Shown here piece by piece: positions 36,146 through 48,231 of a DNA stretch of 64,000 nucleotides. The number at the start of each line of letters is the position of its first letter. The first letter of the stretch is position 1. The notes under the pieces were generated by a model that was not told the DNA's origin, made no database searches, and was given only the letters and a program-made list of their open reading frames with translations. Made by a program: the position numbers and the translations under genes. Origin of the DNA: Isoetes taiwanensis (lineage: Eukaryota > Streptophyta > Lycopodiopsida > Isoetales > Isoetaceae); contig JAJEKV010000064.1 of the NCBI GenBank assembly GCA_021234155.1, positions 5,886,001 through 5,950,000 on the forward strand. The letters run 5' to 3'.

Positions 36146-36689
36146 TCTTGTCCTCAAGAATTGGCTCCAGACCATTGAGCCATAACATCCGGATATTGAG
36201 TCATGAAACGACGACTCTCCCACGTCGCCTCCGAGACAGGTCTATGCTTCCATTTCACCAGAAATTCCATCTGGTCTCTTTGGCGGATCCGCACTATCCG
36301 GGAATTCAATATTCTTTCAGGGGTAGGAATTCTATCCAACTCCACCATGTGTTCCTGAGAAGGCACAATATTCGCAGCTTTCCCCAGAGCTGGTCACAAC
36401 TGGCTCACATGGAAAACTGGATGAATGTCCACATTCGGTGGAAGTTGCAACTTGAAGGCAACATTACTATATTTCTTCAAAATTTTATAAGGACCACTGT
36501 GTCTTGGAGAGAGCTTTGGTTTCTTTCCTGCAAGCAATGGCAATATTGCTTTTCTTTTCAGATTTGCGGGAAAGACCACACGAAGATATACCATCTGACC
36601 CTCATGTAGCTCGATCAAGGCTCTCGACAAATTGGCACGTGCCCTTGCCCGATCCTGGGCCTATCTCATATGCAATTGACACAAACCAA

Positions 36690-36812
36690 GTGTCACATCC
36701 ATGCCTTCAAGCATACTTATAGCATCATCAGTTTTCAGCCCTTCAAAACCATGTGTCACATCCATGCCTTCAAGCATACTTGTAGCATCATCAGTTTTCA
36801 GCCCTTTAAACC
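36690..36812. repeat. 63-bp tandem duplication in integrase
   Basis: Unit 36690-36752 (GTGTCACATCCATGCCTTCA onward) is repeated at 36753-36812 with few changes. The period is divisible by three, so a reading frame could pass through it. Confidence 0.85.
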
Positions 36813-39800
36813 AAGCGATACAGGTCCCAACATAGCCACAAATGGGCTAGTTTTGATACTCTGTTGGAACCCGTTATTGTAAGCAAACTCCACAATTGGC
36901 AAATAGTCCTCCCATCTGGATTGCTAAGTGGCCACATAAGATCTCAGCATATCCTTTAGAATCTGATTCACTCTTTCAGTTTGCCCATCCATTTCTGGAT
37001 GATCTCCACGTGAGAACTGAAGAGTGCATTTTAATGCAGAGGAACAATTCACGCCAGAAATTCCCAGTGAATTTCACATCTTGATCGCTTACAATAGCTT
37101 TGGGTAATCCAACAGTAGGAAATACATGCTGCATATAAGCCTTGGCTACCGCCAAGCCATCAGCATTCTTTGTCAGAGGTATAAAGCGTGCATACTTCGT
37201 CAACCTATCCACAATGACAAGTATCTGGGTATAGTGATGCACAGTACGAGGCAGCTTCACAATGAAATCCATCGAGATTTCACTTCACCTCTCCTCTGGC
37301 ACCGACAGAGGTTGCAATAGCCCTAGAGTCTTGCCTCGACCTGCTTTAACCTGCTGACAAGTCTCACAAACTTTCACATATTCCTGCACATTCTCTTTCA
37401 ATCTAGACCAGTAAAACATCATTTAGAGCGATTCATATGTTTCCAACTCACCTCCATGCCCAGCATAAGGTGCATCATGAAATTCGCTCAATAATTGCTT
37501 TCTCAAAGTGTCCACATCAGGAACATAAATACGTCCCTTATGATACCAGAGTCCATTCTGGATATCCCAAGCATCAGGTAACTTGGATAGATGTTGCATA
37601 GTCAAAATATAGGCATCCAAGTCATATGCTTGTTTAATATGTGACACCAAAGCAATCTCACATTAAACCATCACATTTACTTCCCGAACCCTAGAAAGAG
37701 CATCAGCAACAGGATTCTTTTTCCCGGGAAGATGTTCAACGTGGAAATGAAATTGAGAAAGGAGGTTCAACCATCTTGCTTGCCTTGGACTTACCTCAGC
37801 CTGGCTTTGCAGGAACTTCAATGGTTTATGATCAGTGTAGACCACAAACTCACATTTATTGCGGAGATAATGTTTTCAGACTTTGAGCACATGAACCATT
37901 GCCAATAACTCCTGCTCATAAGTGGAATAGTTCTTCTCAGCAGCATTGAGTTGGCGACTTTCATACGCCACTACCCTACCATCTTGCATGAGAACAACAC
38001 CAATGGCATAACCACATGCATCTCTGTAAACCTCATAAGTTTTATTCATGTCTGGAATCAACAGAATAGGTGCTTATGTCAACAACCTCTTCAGCATATA
38101 CATTGTCTTCTGCTGCTTCACTGTCCATTTGCTACTGACATTGGTTTTTAACAACATAGTCAAAGCAGGTGCAATCTTGGCAAATTTCCAGACAAATCTG
38201 CGATAATAACTGGCCAATCCCAAGAAACTACGCAACTCGAATACATTCTTCGGCACAGGCCAAGACTGAATTGCCTCCGTCTTCTTGGGATCCACAGCTA
38301 CACCTTCAGCAGATACAATGTGGCCCAAATATTCCACCTGTGCTTTCAAAAATTCGCACTTTGACATCTTTGCATACAACTTATGATATCTGAGCAGAGT
38401 TAGCATAAAACACAAATGATTCAAATGCTCCTCTAAGGTTTTACTATACACCAGGATATCATCTAAAAATACTTCAACAAAAGTATCAAGATATCCTGCA
38501 AAAAACCTCATTCATCATTCTGGAAAAAATAACAGGAGCATTCGTTAGTCCAAAAAGCATCACCAAAAATTCAAAATGACCAAAGGTGGTCCTGAAGGCA
38601 GTCTTATGTACATCCGACTCCTTCACCCTTATCTGGTGATAACCACTGCGCAAGTCCAACTTAGAAAAATACTTAGCTCCTGTTAATCTATCCATAATCT
38701 CATCAATCCTAGGCAAGGGGTACCTATTCTTGATCGTGATCTTATTCAAGGCACAATAATCAATGCACATCCGCATGGATCCGTCCTTTTTCTTAACTAG
38801 AATAACAGAAGCATCATAAGGGGATTTGCTAGGTCTCACAAACCCTTTGGCTAACAGCTCATGAACTGGCTTTTTAACCTCCTCTTGTTTCAATATGGAC
38901 AATCTATAAGGGCTACGAAACACAGGTTTGGATCCAGGCTCTAAATCAATCTCATGTTCAATCTCTCTACTATGGAGAAGACCTTCAGGCAGTTCCTCAA
39001 GGAACACGTCCTGAAATTCATATAACAAATCCTGCAATTCTCTCTGGCCTTTTGAATTCTCTATGACCTCCCTATCAGCACTCATATGACATCACTCAAA
39101 AGCAGGATAACATTCATCAATAAATAAAAGAAAACATTGATTGGAAGATTTACGTACCAGTTTCTTGACCTGAAGTGATGACACGATCTTGGAAGCTCCC
39201 GTCAAAGGACTCCCTTGCAGATAGATCTCACGTCCATCATGCTTCAGCGTCACCTAGTGAGTGTTCCAATCTATTGCAGTAGGCTTAACCCGCTGCAACC
39301 ATGTTATCCCCAGCACCACATCATACCGGCCAACATCCAAGAGGTCAAAATAAAGCTTTTCCTGGTAGCCTTGAATACACAAGGGCACCCCAACAGCTTT
39401 ACGATCTTCCACCTGAGAATCGTTCACAAAAGACCCATCTACCTTATATTTATTAGTCTCTACACAAGGTAGGTGCAGTTCTTCCACCAACTTAGAAGAT
39501 TTAAACATGTCAGAAGAGCCACAATTCAATAACACTACAACGTTTCGGCCCATGATTCTCCCAAGAATCTAATCGTCCAGCAAACATGTCCATGATGTCT
39601 TTGCTTGCGGGCTTATCCAGTGCGCACAGCTCTTCCATGGCCATGGCTGAAATCGTCTTAGATTCTAATACTTCTTCAGCCTTTTCAGTCATATTTACTT
39701 TCTTTTATCAGCTTTCTTGTTCTGTGGCTGAGAGCATTCACGACTAATGTGCCCAGGCTCCCCACACCTGTAGCAGAAAATCCCCTTCCTGGGACCACCG

Positions 39801-40812
39801 GACTTAGAGTCCGTCTTACGCTTCTTGGACTTTCCACCTGCAGACTTAGGCTTAGGCTGCTCAGATTTTTTCTTTTTGAAAAACATGTTCTTCTTCTTTC
39901 AGAACTTCCGGGACGTCCTCTTAAATGACTCATCCTCTTCCCCAAGTTGACGAGCCAACATCGTTGCACTCTCAAAATCCTCGAGCTTCAACCCGATTAT
40001 CTGCTTCTTGAGAGCAACACTGGATAGACCACCTAGAGAAATCAACCTACCGAGCCTCGGACAAGTCTCCAACCCTGTGGATATAACCCCGTACCTTATT
40101 GATATAAGCACTAAGAGAACATGTCTGCTTACAGTACCGCAGCTTCTCAAGCGTATCACGAGCATCATGCTGAGGTGCATACTCTCAATAAAGTATTTCC
40201 TGAAATCGGATCAGGTATTCACCTATTCCTTCATGGTAGGACCATTCCACCAACTATAGGCGTCCGATTTCAGACGCATCTGCGCAATGAACAACCGCGC
40301 CTTATCACCTTTATTGGTAGCCTCAAAAAAGGTCTCTAGCTTGTCAATCCTAACCATCGTTTCCTCAGCACTTCCTTTCCCATCCCAATCTGGGATCTTT
40401 GTGCGCTCGAGACTGCGGATGTCCTCCTTGCTCAATCCGGAACCCTTCAATAATTGCTCCACATCAGCACTAGTACCAAATACATCCGGGTCCACCACCA
40501 GTACTGCCGGAGACTTCCCCTTCTCCGCAGACTTCCCTAGGCCATCCGTGCCAGCAAGGGTTTCCAATACAGTTCTCATAGCAGTCTGGGTGTCTAATAC
40601 AACCTTGAGGCTCTGCTGCACCCCCAACAAGTCCTCGCTCCACTTCGTCTGCAAGGTCTCCAGGTTCTTCTAGGTTTCCTGTACGCGAGCAGCTAGCCCT
40701 CGTACATCAGGTTCCTTCTCCATAAGAGATGCTTGTCCCGCTACAGCATGTGCGCCTGCACTAGTCTCACCATGCTCCATCTCAGCTACTGAAGGTCCAA
40801 GCCACAACTCAG

Positions 40813-40824
40813 GCTCTGATACCA
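40813..40824 (-). other. Primer-binding site (tRNA-iMet)
   Basis: Minus TGGTATCAGAGC lies one base inside the 5' LTR end. It is complementary to the 3' end of initiator methionine tRNA, the usual primer for plant Ty3/gypsy and copia elements. Confidence 0.9.
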
Positions 40825-40825
40825 C

Positions 40826-42673
40826 TGTTACGAACCAAAATTTTAGTACCAAAAATTTCGATTTGTATTCCCATCAAAACATCAGAGTACATAGAACAAG
40901 TACTGCCTCCCACGAGGCTATATACATAAAAGCCACATATAAGTGCCCAGTGTCATGTTAGCAATCGAGCTTAGAAAATCTAGGTCAAGCATATCTGGTG
41001 GCAACCGCTCAACCTTAAACCAACATGGTAATCTTATGGACAACATAAGATAACTATATACACGTATGCCCCTCCAGCTATCAGACAGCCTGCACAAGCT
41101 TCCACGTGTTAGTAACATGCATAAGAGTTATACAGCTATCAGACAGCCTGCACAAGCTTCCACGTGTTAGTAACATGCATAAGAGTTATCCAATAGTGTC
41201 AACATGAAGCAATGACTGACGGACTGCACGCGCACACATATAGAATCCACCACATGCACCATAGCATCTGCCAAGCAGACACTCCCCGCCATATCTAGAC
41301 AATACGTCGTCTAGAACCCCCGCGCTGGTGGATCCAGTATAGGAGAGAAACTGCAAGCATCACAAGAACCTAGGCCGTTGGGCTGTTGGCTACATCCATC
41401 ATCGTCCCATACCAGTGACGGGTTTCACCTCACCAACGTTCCCACGATCCTCAATTAGACAAGCTACGCTCATCTAATCATACTTGCATAAACTCTCTCA
41501 GGTAAGTACCTATGTACCTACCCCAGTATCCGAAGATACTCTAATAGTGAAGCATGGCTCCACAATGGATGTCTTGCTTTCACTGGGCTGTTGGTAGACA
41601 TAGGATATTGTCCCATATCAATATCTTTCGCCCACCTCACCAGCACTCACAAGTATCCCATGGAGTAAGCAAAAGCTCCTGGTCACAGAAGGAATGGTTT
41701 ACTATGAAGTTCCGGCCTTGTAACAGCTTGTACCCATAACCATGGCTAAGCACCACCTAGTGCATCAAGACCATATCCTGGTAATCAGCTTAAGCTCATT
41801 CTACAAGGTTTCACAAGGAGGGTTCAGGAAGGCATCATAGAAGCAGACCCTCTTTCGTTTCATATGATCTTTCCCACAAAGAATATACATGACCCTTAAT
41901 TTACCCAAGGTACTCATTAAAGGCTTGCTGTAACACAACAGACCACCACTGTGGACCTGCCATCTCCGAGGCTTAGCCAGTTCATGTTCATGGCTTACCA
42001 GTAGTAGGAATCCTTTGACCCCCGAGCAGAGGTTCTATATGGTGCCTTGCCCAAAATCGCCCAGCTTCTCCTTGGATTTAGCTTCTGCCTCCGCCTTCTG
42101 TAACCATCCGGCTTCCTCCTTCTGTAACCATCCGACTTCCTCCTTATTCCTGTAACTGGCTGCTGCTTCCAGAACCGAGGCCCTGCCAATCGTGGCTAAG
42201 CCACGTGGCACTGCCCTAGAAGGGCAGGTGATTCTGCTGGATCACAATTCCGGCCCCATCTGACCCTAGATTCTGCTCCTCCGTCCACTGTTACAGGCCC
42301 GTGGCCCAGTCACGTTCAGATGCCGCGCTTTAAAGGGTTGCTTACATTTTAACCAATGGCCATTTAAATACATTTTAAACCATTGTAACATATTGCTATG
42401 ACAATATTATAACTTTAAGGGCTATTTGCCCCTAGATGGCCCAATGGCATTTTAACCATCCCTATCACAAGGCCCCATGCAAACAAACAATGTCGTAACC
42501 ACATTTATTATTCGCACGGACCCCGTTACACCCTAGCCTAAGATCTACTAAGGTGCACCATTCACTTAGGCTAGAGAATAACATGCGACCATAACTCTAA
42601 TGCCATTGTTAGCCCGCAACAACATGCATGCAAATTATTTAACAATGGTCTGCAAAATATTTTGGGCATAACA
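40826..42673 (-). mobile_element. 5' LTR of the chromovirus (1848 bp)
   Basis: It has TG...CA borders: minus TGTTATGCCC at 42673 and TTCGTAACA at 40826, next to the primer-binding site. It contains a perfect 58-bp tandem duplication at 41076-41189 and a pyrimidine-rich CTTCTGTAACCATC repeat near 42100. Only its first 640 bp are preserved in the 3' LTR. The five bases outside (TCAAT, 42674-42678) would be the target-site duplication, but the partner site is lost with the truncated 3' LTR. Confidence 0.85.
41076..41189. repeat. 58-bp tandem duplication in LTR
   Basis: AGCTATCAGACAGCCTGCAC and the following 38 bases occur twice without a visible mismatch (41076-41133 and 41134-41189). It must be recent compared with the LTR divergence. 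Confidence 0.9.
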
Positions 42674-42743
42674 TCAATCACTATTATATAACCATGGCAT
42701 ACGTAGGTCTAAAAATTTCGGGACACTTGCACCTATTAGTAGG

Positions 42744-45505
42744 GAAGCCTGGATTATTCTTGGAGGCATCACACCAACCCAAATTGATGCTACTAAGGTT
42801 GCAGCTGAAAAGATGGACAAATTTATTAAAAAGGACAAAATTAAATTGGCAATTGATTGTAGATACTTTGATAAAACTTGTAACGACGAGCCCTATCATC
42901 AGTCAAAAAGGACATCAAGCATATCCCACTGAAAGAAGGGACGATTTCTACGTGAAAAAAATGTGGAGGACTTTATGCCCATACCTAAAGTGTGGTTGTG
43001 AAAACTGTGGCAAAAACTTCAAAGACAAAAAGTTGCAACGCAGAGACATCATGGCATGGATTGAGCATGCTATCTAGTATATGTTTAACAACCTTGATGA
43101 TCTTTTTCCTAACATATCTGTTGCTGCTCAGATGTTCTCTTTCACTAGCCTTCTCAAGACTACTTTCAAAAAGAGCATTTTGGCCTATTTATCATACTTA
43201 GAAATGAGGAACACCTTTATCTCTATGACAATGGATCTGGCAGTTGACCCATGGGCAGACTTTAAGCTCAACATGTCAAAATGTAAGATGATTGAGATAA
43301 GTGAGAAAACTATTAAACCAATTAGTTTTCTGAAAAATACAAGGGTCCCTACCCCATCATATCCTGGCAAAAAACGGTACAAGCAAGAAGCTGTTCCAAT
43401 ACCAATATTAGTTATCCGCCAAGAATGACCATTGCTCCAAACAATATCACAAAAAAAGAGACTGATTGTGATTCAATTGAATACTTGGGATCCATTAAAA
43501 ATGTTGAAGCCTCAGTCAACAAAGCTGTGCCTCAAATTGAAGATCGTATTGCTGGTACACAAGGACAGAAACTCAAATATTGAGGTATTTACTATTTGAT
43601 TGATCTTGCATATTGAATCTTTAAAATATGCACAGAAAACATGAGGGATCTTTGCTATAAACCGTTTCCTGTCTTTGCTACAGACAGGACTATCTCGTGT
43701 CCTTGCAGCAACCCTACTCTTTCAGAATACATTGATGCAAGAACGGGACATGTTTGCACAACAGACCTCAGGATTGTACATAATAAAAAGCTTAGAAGGC
43801 TTTTCATGAAAGGGTTAAACCATATTCCCAAGAAGATGGATGATTTTAAGAAAGAATTAGACAGTACTTGTATGAGTCTGTTTTTGGCCCACAAGTATGC
43901 GTTCCCATTCATCAAGGAAGATACCATAGCCTTTATCAGAGATAGGCTCATAAGCACTGTTATTTATTGTATCAAAATGGCTTATAAAAATGATTGTTCT
44001 AGATGCTTTGCACTCAATGATTCTCTAGTCATTTGCAACCTAGAATGGTTAACCAAGAATTTTTATATATCTGACGTTGATAAGGCCACCAATAACCCAG
44101 CTTTTATCTGCCCACAGTTCATTAGGGACCTTGCTATTAAAAGACTAAGTAGCAAGGATTTTCTCCTTGTTGATAAATGTCCTGAAGCAATTAACGATTT
44201 GATCAAAAATGATATTATCCAGTTAACAAGCATCAATGTTTTTGAACACGAGAGACTCCCATATCTACTGGATATCTATAAAGTACACAAAAATGACTTT
44301 CGCTGGATCACAAATGCTCATGGTACGCTGCACACTGAAGTATCACAGGTCATTACAACAGTTCTCAATAATATTCTATAATTATGGCCAGAAATTTCTA
44401 AATGGGCATGTGCTAGAGTATGCACCATACTCCCTGGTAAAGTGTCCCCTAACTGGATTGTTGCATCCATATACGATGTACTTCTCAATCTCCCCAATAA
44501 TATTCATGAAGTCTTCGTAGCAGACCACCAAATGCTACGAGAACATTCCATTACATGGTGATAATGGAATCTGCCAAATTATGGAACTGATTTTTGAGAC
44601 CACTTGGCTATACATGAAAAGTGTCAATAAACACTTTGATTTTTGGGTGAAGAAATATCCAAACAGCCACTATATTAGTAAATGGTTCAAGCATGTTCCA
44701 CAAGGCAAGTGCTGGAGCAAAATTGACCAAGGTAATTCTTCAAATACTAACACTTGACTCTTAAAAAATTGTTATATTAATATGGGAGTTGGCATTTGGA
44801 AAAAAATATGTGGAATACCTATGGAATGTTCTTGTAGCCCATGCTGGTGTAATTTATATCTAGCTTGGTTCGAAATGAACTTCATAAAGGACCTTGCTAA
44901 ACAGGGAATATACAAAGAAATAGAATTGTTCAGGTATAATTTTAAGTAACTGCCCTATTATTAGAAATTTCCTGAAAAACTCATTTATTGATGATATCAA
45001 ACAGATACAAATTTATGACATGGACACCCTGGGAATCAAAGAGGAAACAATATTCAAAGACATTAATGGTCATGACAAGTATTTCGGTTTCATGGCCAAC
45101 TTTCTCAACATGACCATAGAGATTATCAGCAGAGAATTTGGCATTTATAGGACCTACAAGTTCGACAAAAGGGATAATCTGCCTTTTATTGCACTGAAAT
45201 ATGTTCATGCAGACAGCTCAAACCATACCATCAAGAGTGTAATGTGATTCTATCATAGATAATGCCATATTTGTATAACAACTCATGCTATGCTTCTGCA
45301 ACAGAAGACATAATTGCCTTACTCAACTGCTCATCAACAATGGTTTTGAACGTAATGGACTCAAAAGGAGAGTTATTCGCTATATCCATGACAATGAATT
45401 CCCTGGCCTCAAGTTTGATAAGGATGCTTTACTACAAAATATTAAATGCAGATATTAAAGGTATTTCTCCTGGTATGTGCAATTCTTTTACTTCAATTAT
45501 CTTAT
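42744..45505 (+). mobile_element. Penelope-like element (PLE) reverse transcriptase, decayed
   Basis: Collinear PLE motifs are spread over frames. The N-terminal region (IILGGITPTQIDATK; CPYLKCGCENCGKNF) precedes GHVCTTDLRIVHNKKLRRLF, the usual start of PLE RT. Then follow DKATNNPAFICPQF (44075-44115), LDIYKVHKNDFRWITNAHG (RT2-like PKLHK block, about 44270), KCYENIPLHG (44535), CGIPMECSCSPCWCNLYLAW (44805-44865), FIDDIKQI (44983-45005, catalytic Asp pair) and KFDKRDNLPF (about 45160). NNGFERNGLKRRVIRYIH and FPGLKFD form the thumb end near 45330-45425. Stops and frameshifts (43075, 43595, 45265) show decay. No GIY-YIG endonuclease is visible after the RT or before it. The element abuts the chromovirus LTR at 42673, so its start may be cut off. 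PLEs are retroelements separate from LTR and LINE classes and are uncommon in plants. Confidence 0.85.
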
Positions 45506-45512
45506 AGGGTTT

Positions 45513-45600
45513 TGGCATGACCTCTACTAAGTAGTAGGGTTGGCCTTCCCTGCTACTACAGTCACTAAAATTGAGGTCAAAGCCACCCTACAGGTGGTGG
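45513..45600 (+). other. Foldable segment after PLE ORF
   Basis: TTGGCATGACCTC and GAGGTCAAAGCCA are imperfect inverted arms enclosing GTAGTAGGG..CCCTGCTACTAC and followed by CCACCCTACAGGTGGTGG. It could be a structured 3' end of the PLE transcript. I could not match it to a hammerhead core. Confidence 0.35.
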
Positions 45601-46600
45601 TAGGCTTTTTTTTTATAATAAATTAAACATATTCCAGTTCAAAACTCTTTGATGGGCAGGGACTTTGTGTCTCTGAACTAATAACATAGGCAATATAACC
45701 ATTCATTAAGGAAGTATACTAGAGATTCCACTTGGATTTTTGTCTACACCTTGTGCTAGGCGACCACAATATCAAATGTTAGACTCTTGATTTATAATAC
45801 CCATAGTAACATGTTACATATTCTTGCATGGATTATACTTTATTTAGATAGAATTAGTTATTTCTATCTCTCAACTTCAATTTGGTTACATAAATAGACT
45901 TTGTGCTGAGTAACCATACTATGCTGTGTTGGATTGTATTGCTAGGATGCCTAATGACCCTAGGTGGTCTATTATGAAAACTTTAACAGATTTAAACAGT
46001 TGATCACTTCACATCCTAATCTAATCTGCTAGCTGATAACTAGTCTGGCCCCATACACTTTGTACAATGGCGGCTGCTACATCACACCTAACCTGAATTT
46101 GACATTTCCAACCATTATACTCCGTATATAAGTTATTCCTAACCTAGAGAGTAGTTTTTTCTCATGCTCATATGGAGAATGGATCTTACCTTACAAGCTT
46201 GCTGACTGCCCGGTTAATCCTCCTGACATGGTGAATGTGACATTTCTCATGTATTTCCACACAATTTCCTACTGATCCGATAAGATTGTTTTTCTGGATC
46301 TAACCTATATTCCAGTAACAAATATGCTTGACGAATTTTTCTTTGGCGTGTGGGTGCCAGTAACTAGTCGTCTAGAAGCTTCCTTATCCTAACTTAGGGT
46401 TCTGATTGATAATTTAGGAATTCCAATTTTATTCAAATGTGGAACTCGAATTCAGACCAAAACCCTCTTACATCTAGTTCAAATGAAGAAGCTTTGAGAG
46501 AGGAGTTCCTATAGGCAGAATTTCTAGCTTGTTTATCCGACTCTGAGTTTGCCTATTCTATCCTATAAGGGAAGTAAGGGTTAGAAGAGAAACTCATATG
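45600..46600. other. No recognised features
   Basis: AT-rich sequence without coding, long repeats or splice-bounded open runs that I could support. Confidence 0.4.
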
Positions 46601-46604
46601 GAGC

Positions 46605-47255
46605 TAAGGCCTTTAATGGCAACAAAAAACATAGTGGCGACTCCAACAGTCTACCCAGTAATCTTCATGGCAAAGACTCTATTGCTGAGTTATCTATAGT
46701 TGAAACACAAGAAGAAGAAGAGAATTCTTCTGATCAAGAAGAATTTCAGGTATTTCTTTTAAGTCTTAACCTTTAATCCGGTTGTTTACTGGAAATAGTC
46801 TGGATAATTAGCTTTGCTTGAGTTAATCAAACATGGACCTGGGATATTCTGCCATAATACAGGTCTATTTATTCTTGCTATGGCCCCAACTGAATTTCAG
46901 ATTGTATTCCTTTGTTTTCTAACTGTGAACATCATTTAATAATACTTTAAGTGCTAGTCTCTTTTTCTACCTTGTTTCTCAAGCATGCAGGGCAAAAGGT
47001 TACAAAGGTTGAACGGTGATAAATCGAGAAGTCTCATTGTACCTTCATGCATTACCATTTTTATGCTAATATCATGTTGTTTGGCTGCAGGTACCGAGCT
47101 TCTCCTGCCTTTGTCATTTTTTTGTTTCTGTTTTGCTTGAAGATAAAGGTTTTCTGGAGACTGGAGTGGACTGCATACTTAGTATAATGAAAAAATTGAT
47201 GGTGACAGCAGCAAAAACTATGGTCTTTCTTTCTCCAACTCCTGTTTCTCAGGTG
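46605..47255 (+). pseudogene. Exon-like segments, unrecognised
   Basis: Two open runs have splice-type borders: about 46617-46749 (SIVETQEEEENSSDQEEFQ, then GTATTT) and 47091-47253. The second, after GGCTGCAG, reads VPSFSCLCHFF..LLEDKGFLETGV..TAAKTMVFLSPTPVSQ and ends before GTGGTA. A short one may lie at 46990-47030. They could belong to one plus-strand gene with the segments near 49.55 and 50.04 kb. I do not recognise the product. Confidence 0.25.
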
Positions 47256-47259
47256 GTAC

Positions 47260-48225
47260 CTTTTATTTTTCCTAAGTGAATGTGTGGCTCAAAGCATAAC
47301 TGGTAACTATGCAATATTTTGCTATACGCTGTTTGTGCCCCTTTAATGATACAAAGGCCTTTTTATTTGGTTATTTTGTCTGATAGGCATTGGATATCTT
47401 AGATTTACTGATACATATTTGCTGCTCTTGTTTCTCTTACCATGCAACTTGAAACATCTATGATAGTTTTCGAAACATTGTATCTTGTGTTTTTAATATT
47501 ATACCATGGAATTCTAAGCTTGTAAAGTGTATCTAGTTTAAAAATGAGTTAGATTAAGATGTATTCATTCTGAGCACAAATGGGCATTGGGTTTAAATGG
47601 TTTACTTATGGCTTCCCCTCTTTTTTATTAATTACTTTTGCACTTCTTGCTTGCTAAATGGCTTATTTCCAGAATACTACAATTAGGCTTGCATGAGCTG
47701 GTCTGTCATGTGGTTCTATCTATTTTTACTCCATACACAATGTTTTGACTACTGCAACACAACTTCATTGCTATAATAATCAGTCTAGTATTCATAAATA
47801 GTTTCCTAGATAATTTTGCAGTTTGATTGGATGCTTTTTATAAATGTTAAATGCATATATTGGACCAGACATATCGAATGCATTTTTGTTCATACTGTCT
47901 TCTACATTTGAATATGAAATGAACATTTGGACTCATTAATGGCTTTAGCTTAAAACGACCATGTCTTTATTTAAAATAGCACATAATTTTACCCGAGTGG
48001 CTTCTTTCCACAGTTTAATACTTATAATAGCTTAATGATTTTTGATAGGTTTAATAGGCCTCTAGGTTTCAATATCTTTTTGATCACATCATACACTTGT
48101 AAACATAAGAATTTTGTTTAAAGGAAACAATTGATAAAGCTAATAGATTACAGGCACCAGATTTGAATGCACGTTCAAATTATTAGATTGATAAGACAGT
48201 GGAGGGATTGACTGAAACTGATGCT
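47260..48225. other. Non-coding AT-rich DNA
   Basis: Nothing recognisable was seen. If the exon-like segments on both sides belong to one gene, this would be intron. Confidence 0.35.
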
Positions 48226-48231
48226 TGGCCT

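Larger units (their letters stand above)
36154..40852 (-). mobile_element. Ty3/gypsy chromovirus interior: gag-PR-RT-RH-INT-chromodomain, inactivated
   Basis: Domains in order on minus: gag 40654-39900 with capsid-like LFIAQMRLKSDAYSWWNG; zinc knuckle CYRCGEPGHISREC (39886-39695); protease 39692-39254, where the active-site block reads LLNCGSS, so the Asp appears lost; reverse transcriptase 39085-38074 with intact VFLDDILVYS; RNase H 38061-37663 (YTDHKPL); integrase 37650-36976 with CETCQQVKAG and VSDQDVKFTG; and chromodomain 36366-36154 with LVKWKHRPVSEATWES. Frames break at several stops and frameshifts (for example near 40223, 38490, 37876 and 37660), so it cannot be autonomous. The chromodomain marks it as a chromovirus. 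It carries an in-frame 63-bp tandem duplication at 36690-36812. Confidence 0.95.

Noticed and set aside
42744-45505. Endogenous virus or LTR polymerase as the source of this RT
   Set aside because: The KCYENIPL, GIPM.CSCSP.WCN and KFDKR blocks fit Penelope-like RTs, not LTR or viral RTs. No LTR borders, gag or integrase accompany it.
42744-46000. Hammerhead ribozyme or telomeric repeat next to the PLE
   Set aside because: Both are known from some PLEs, but I found neither a CUGANGA..GAAA core nor TTTAGGG arrays here.
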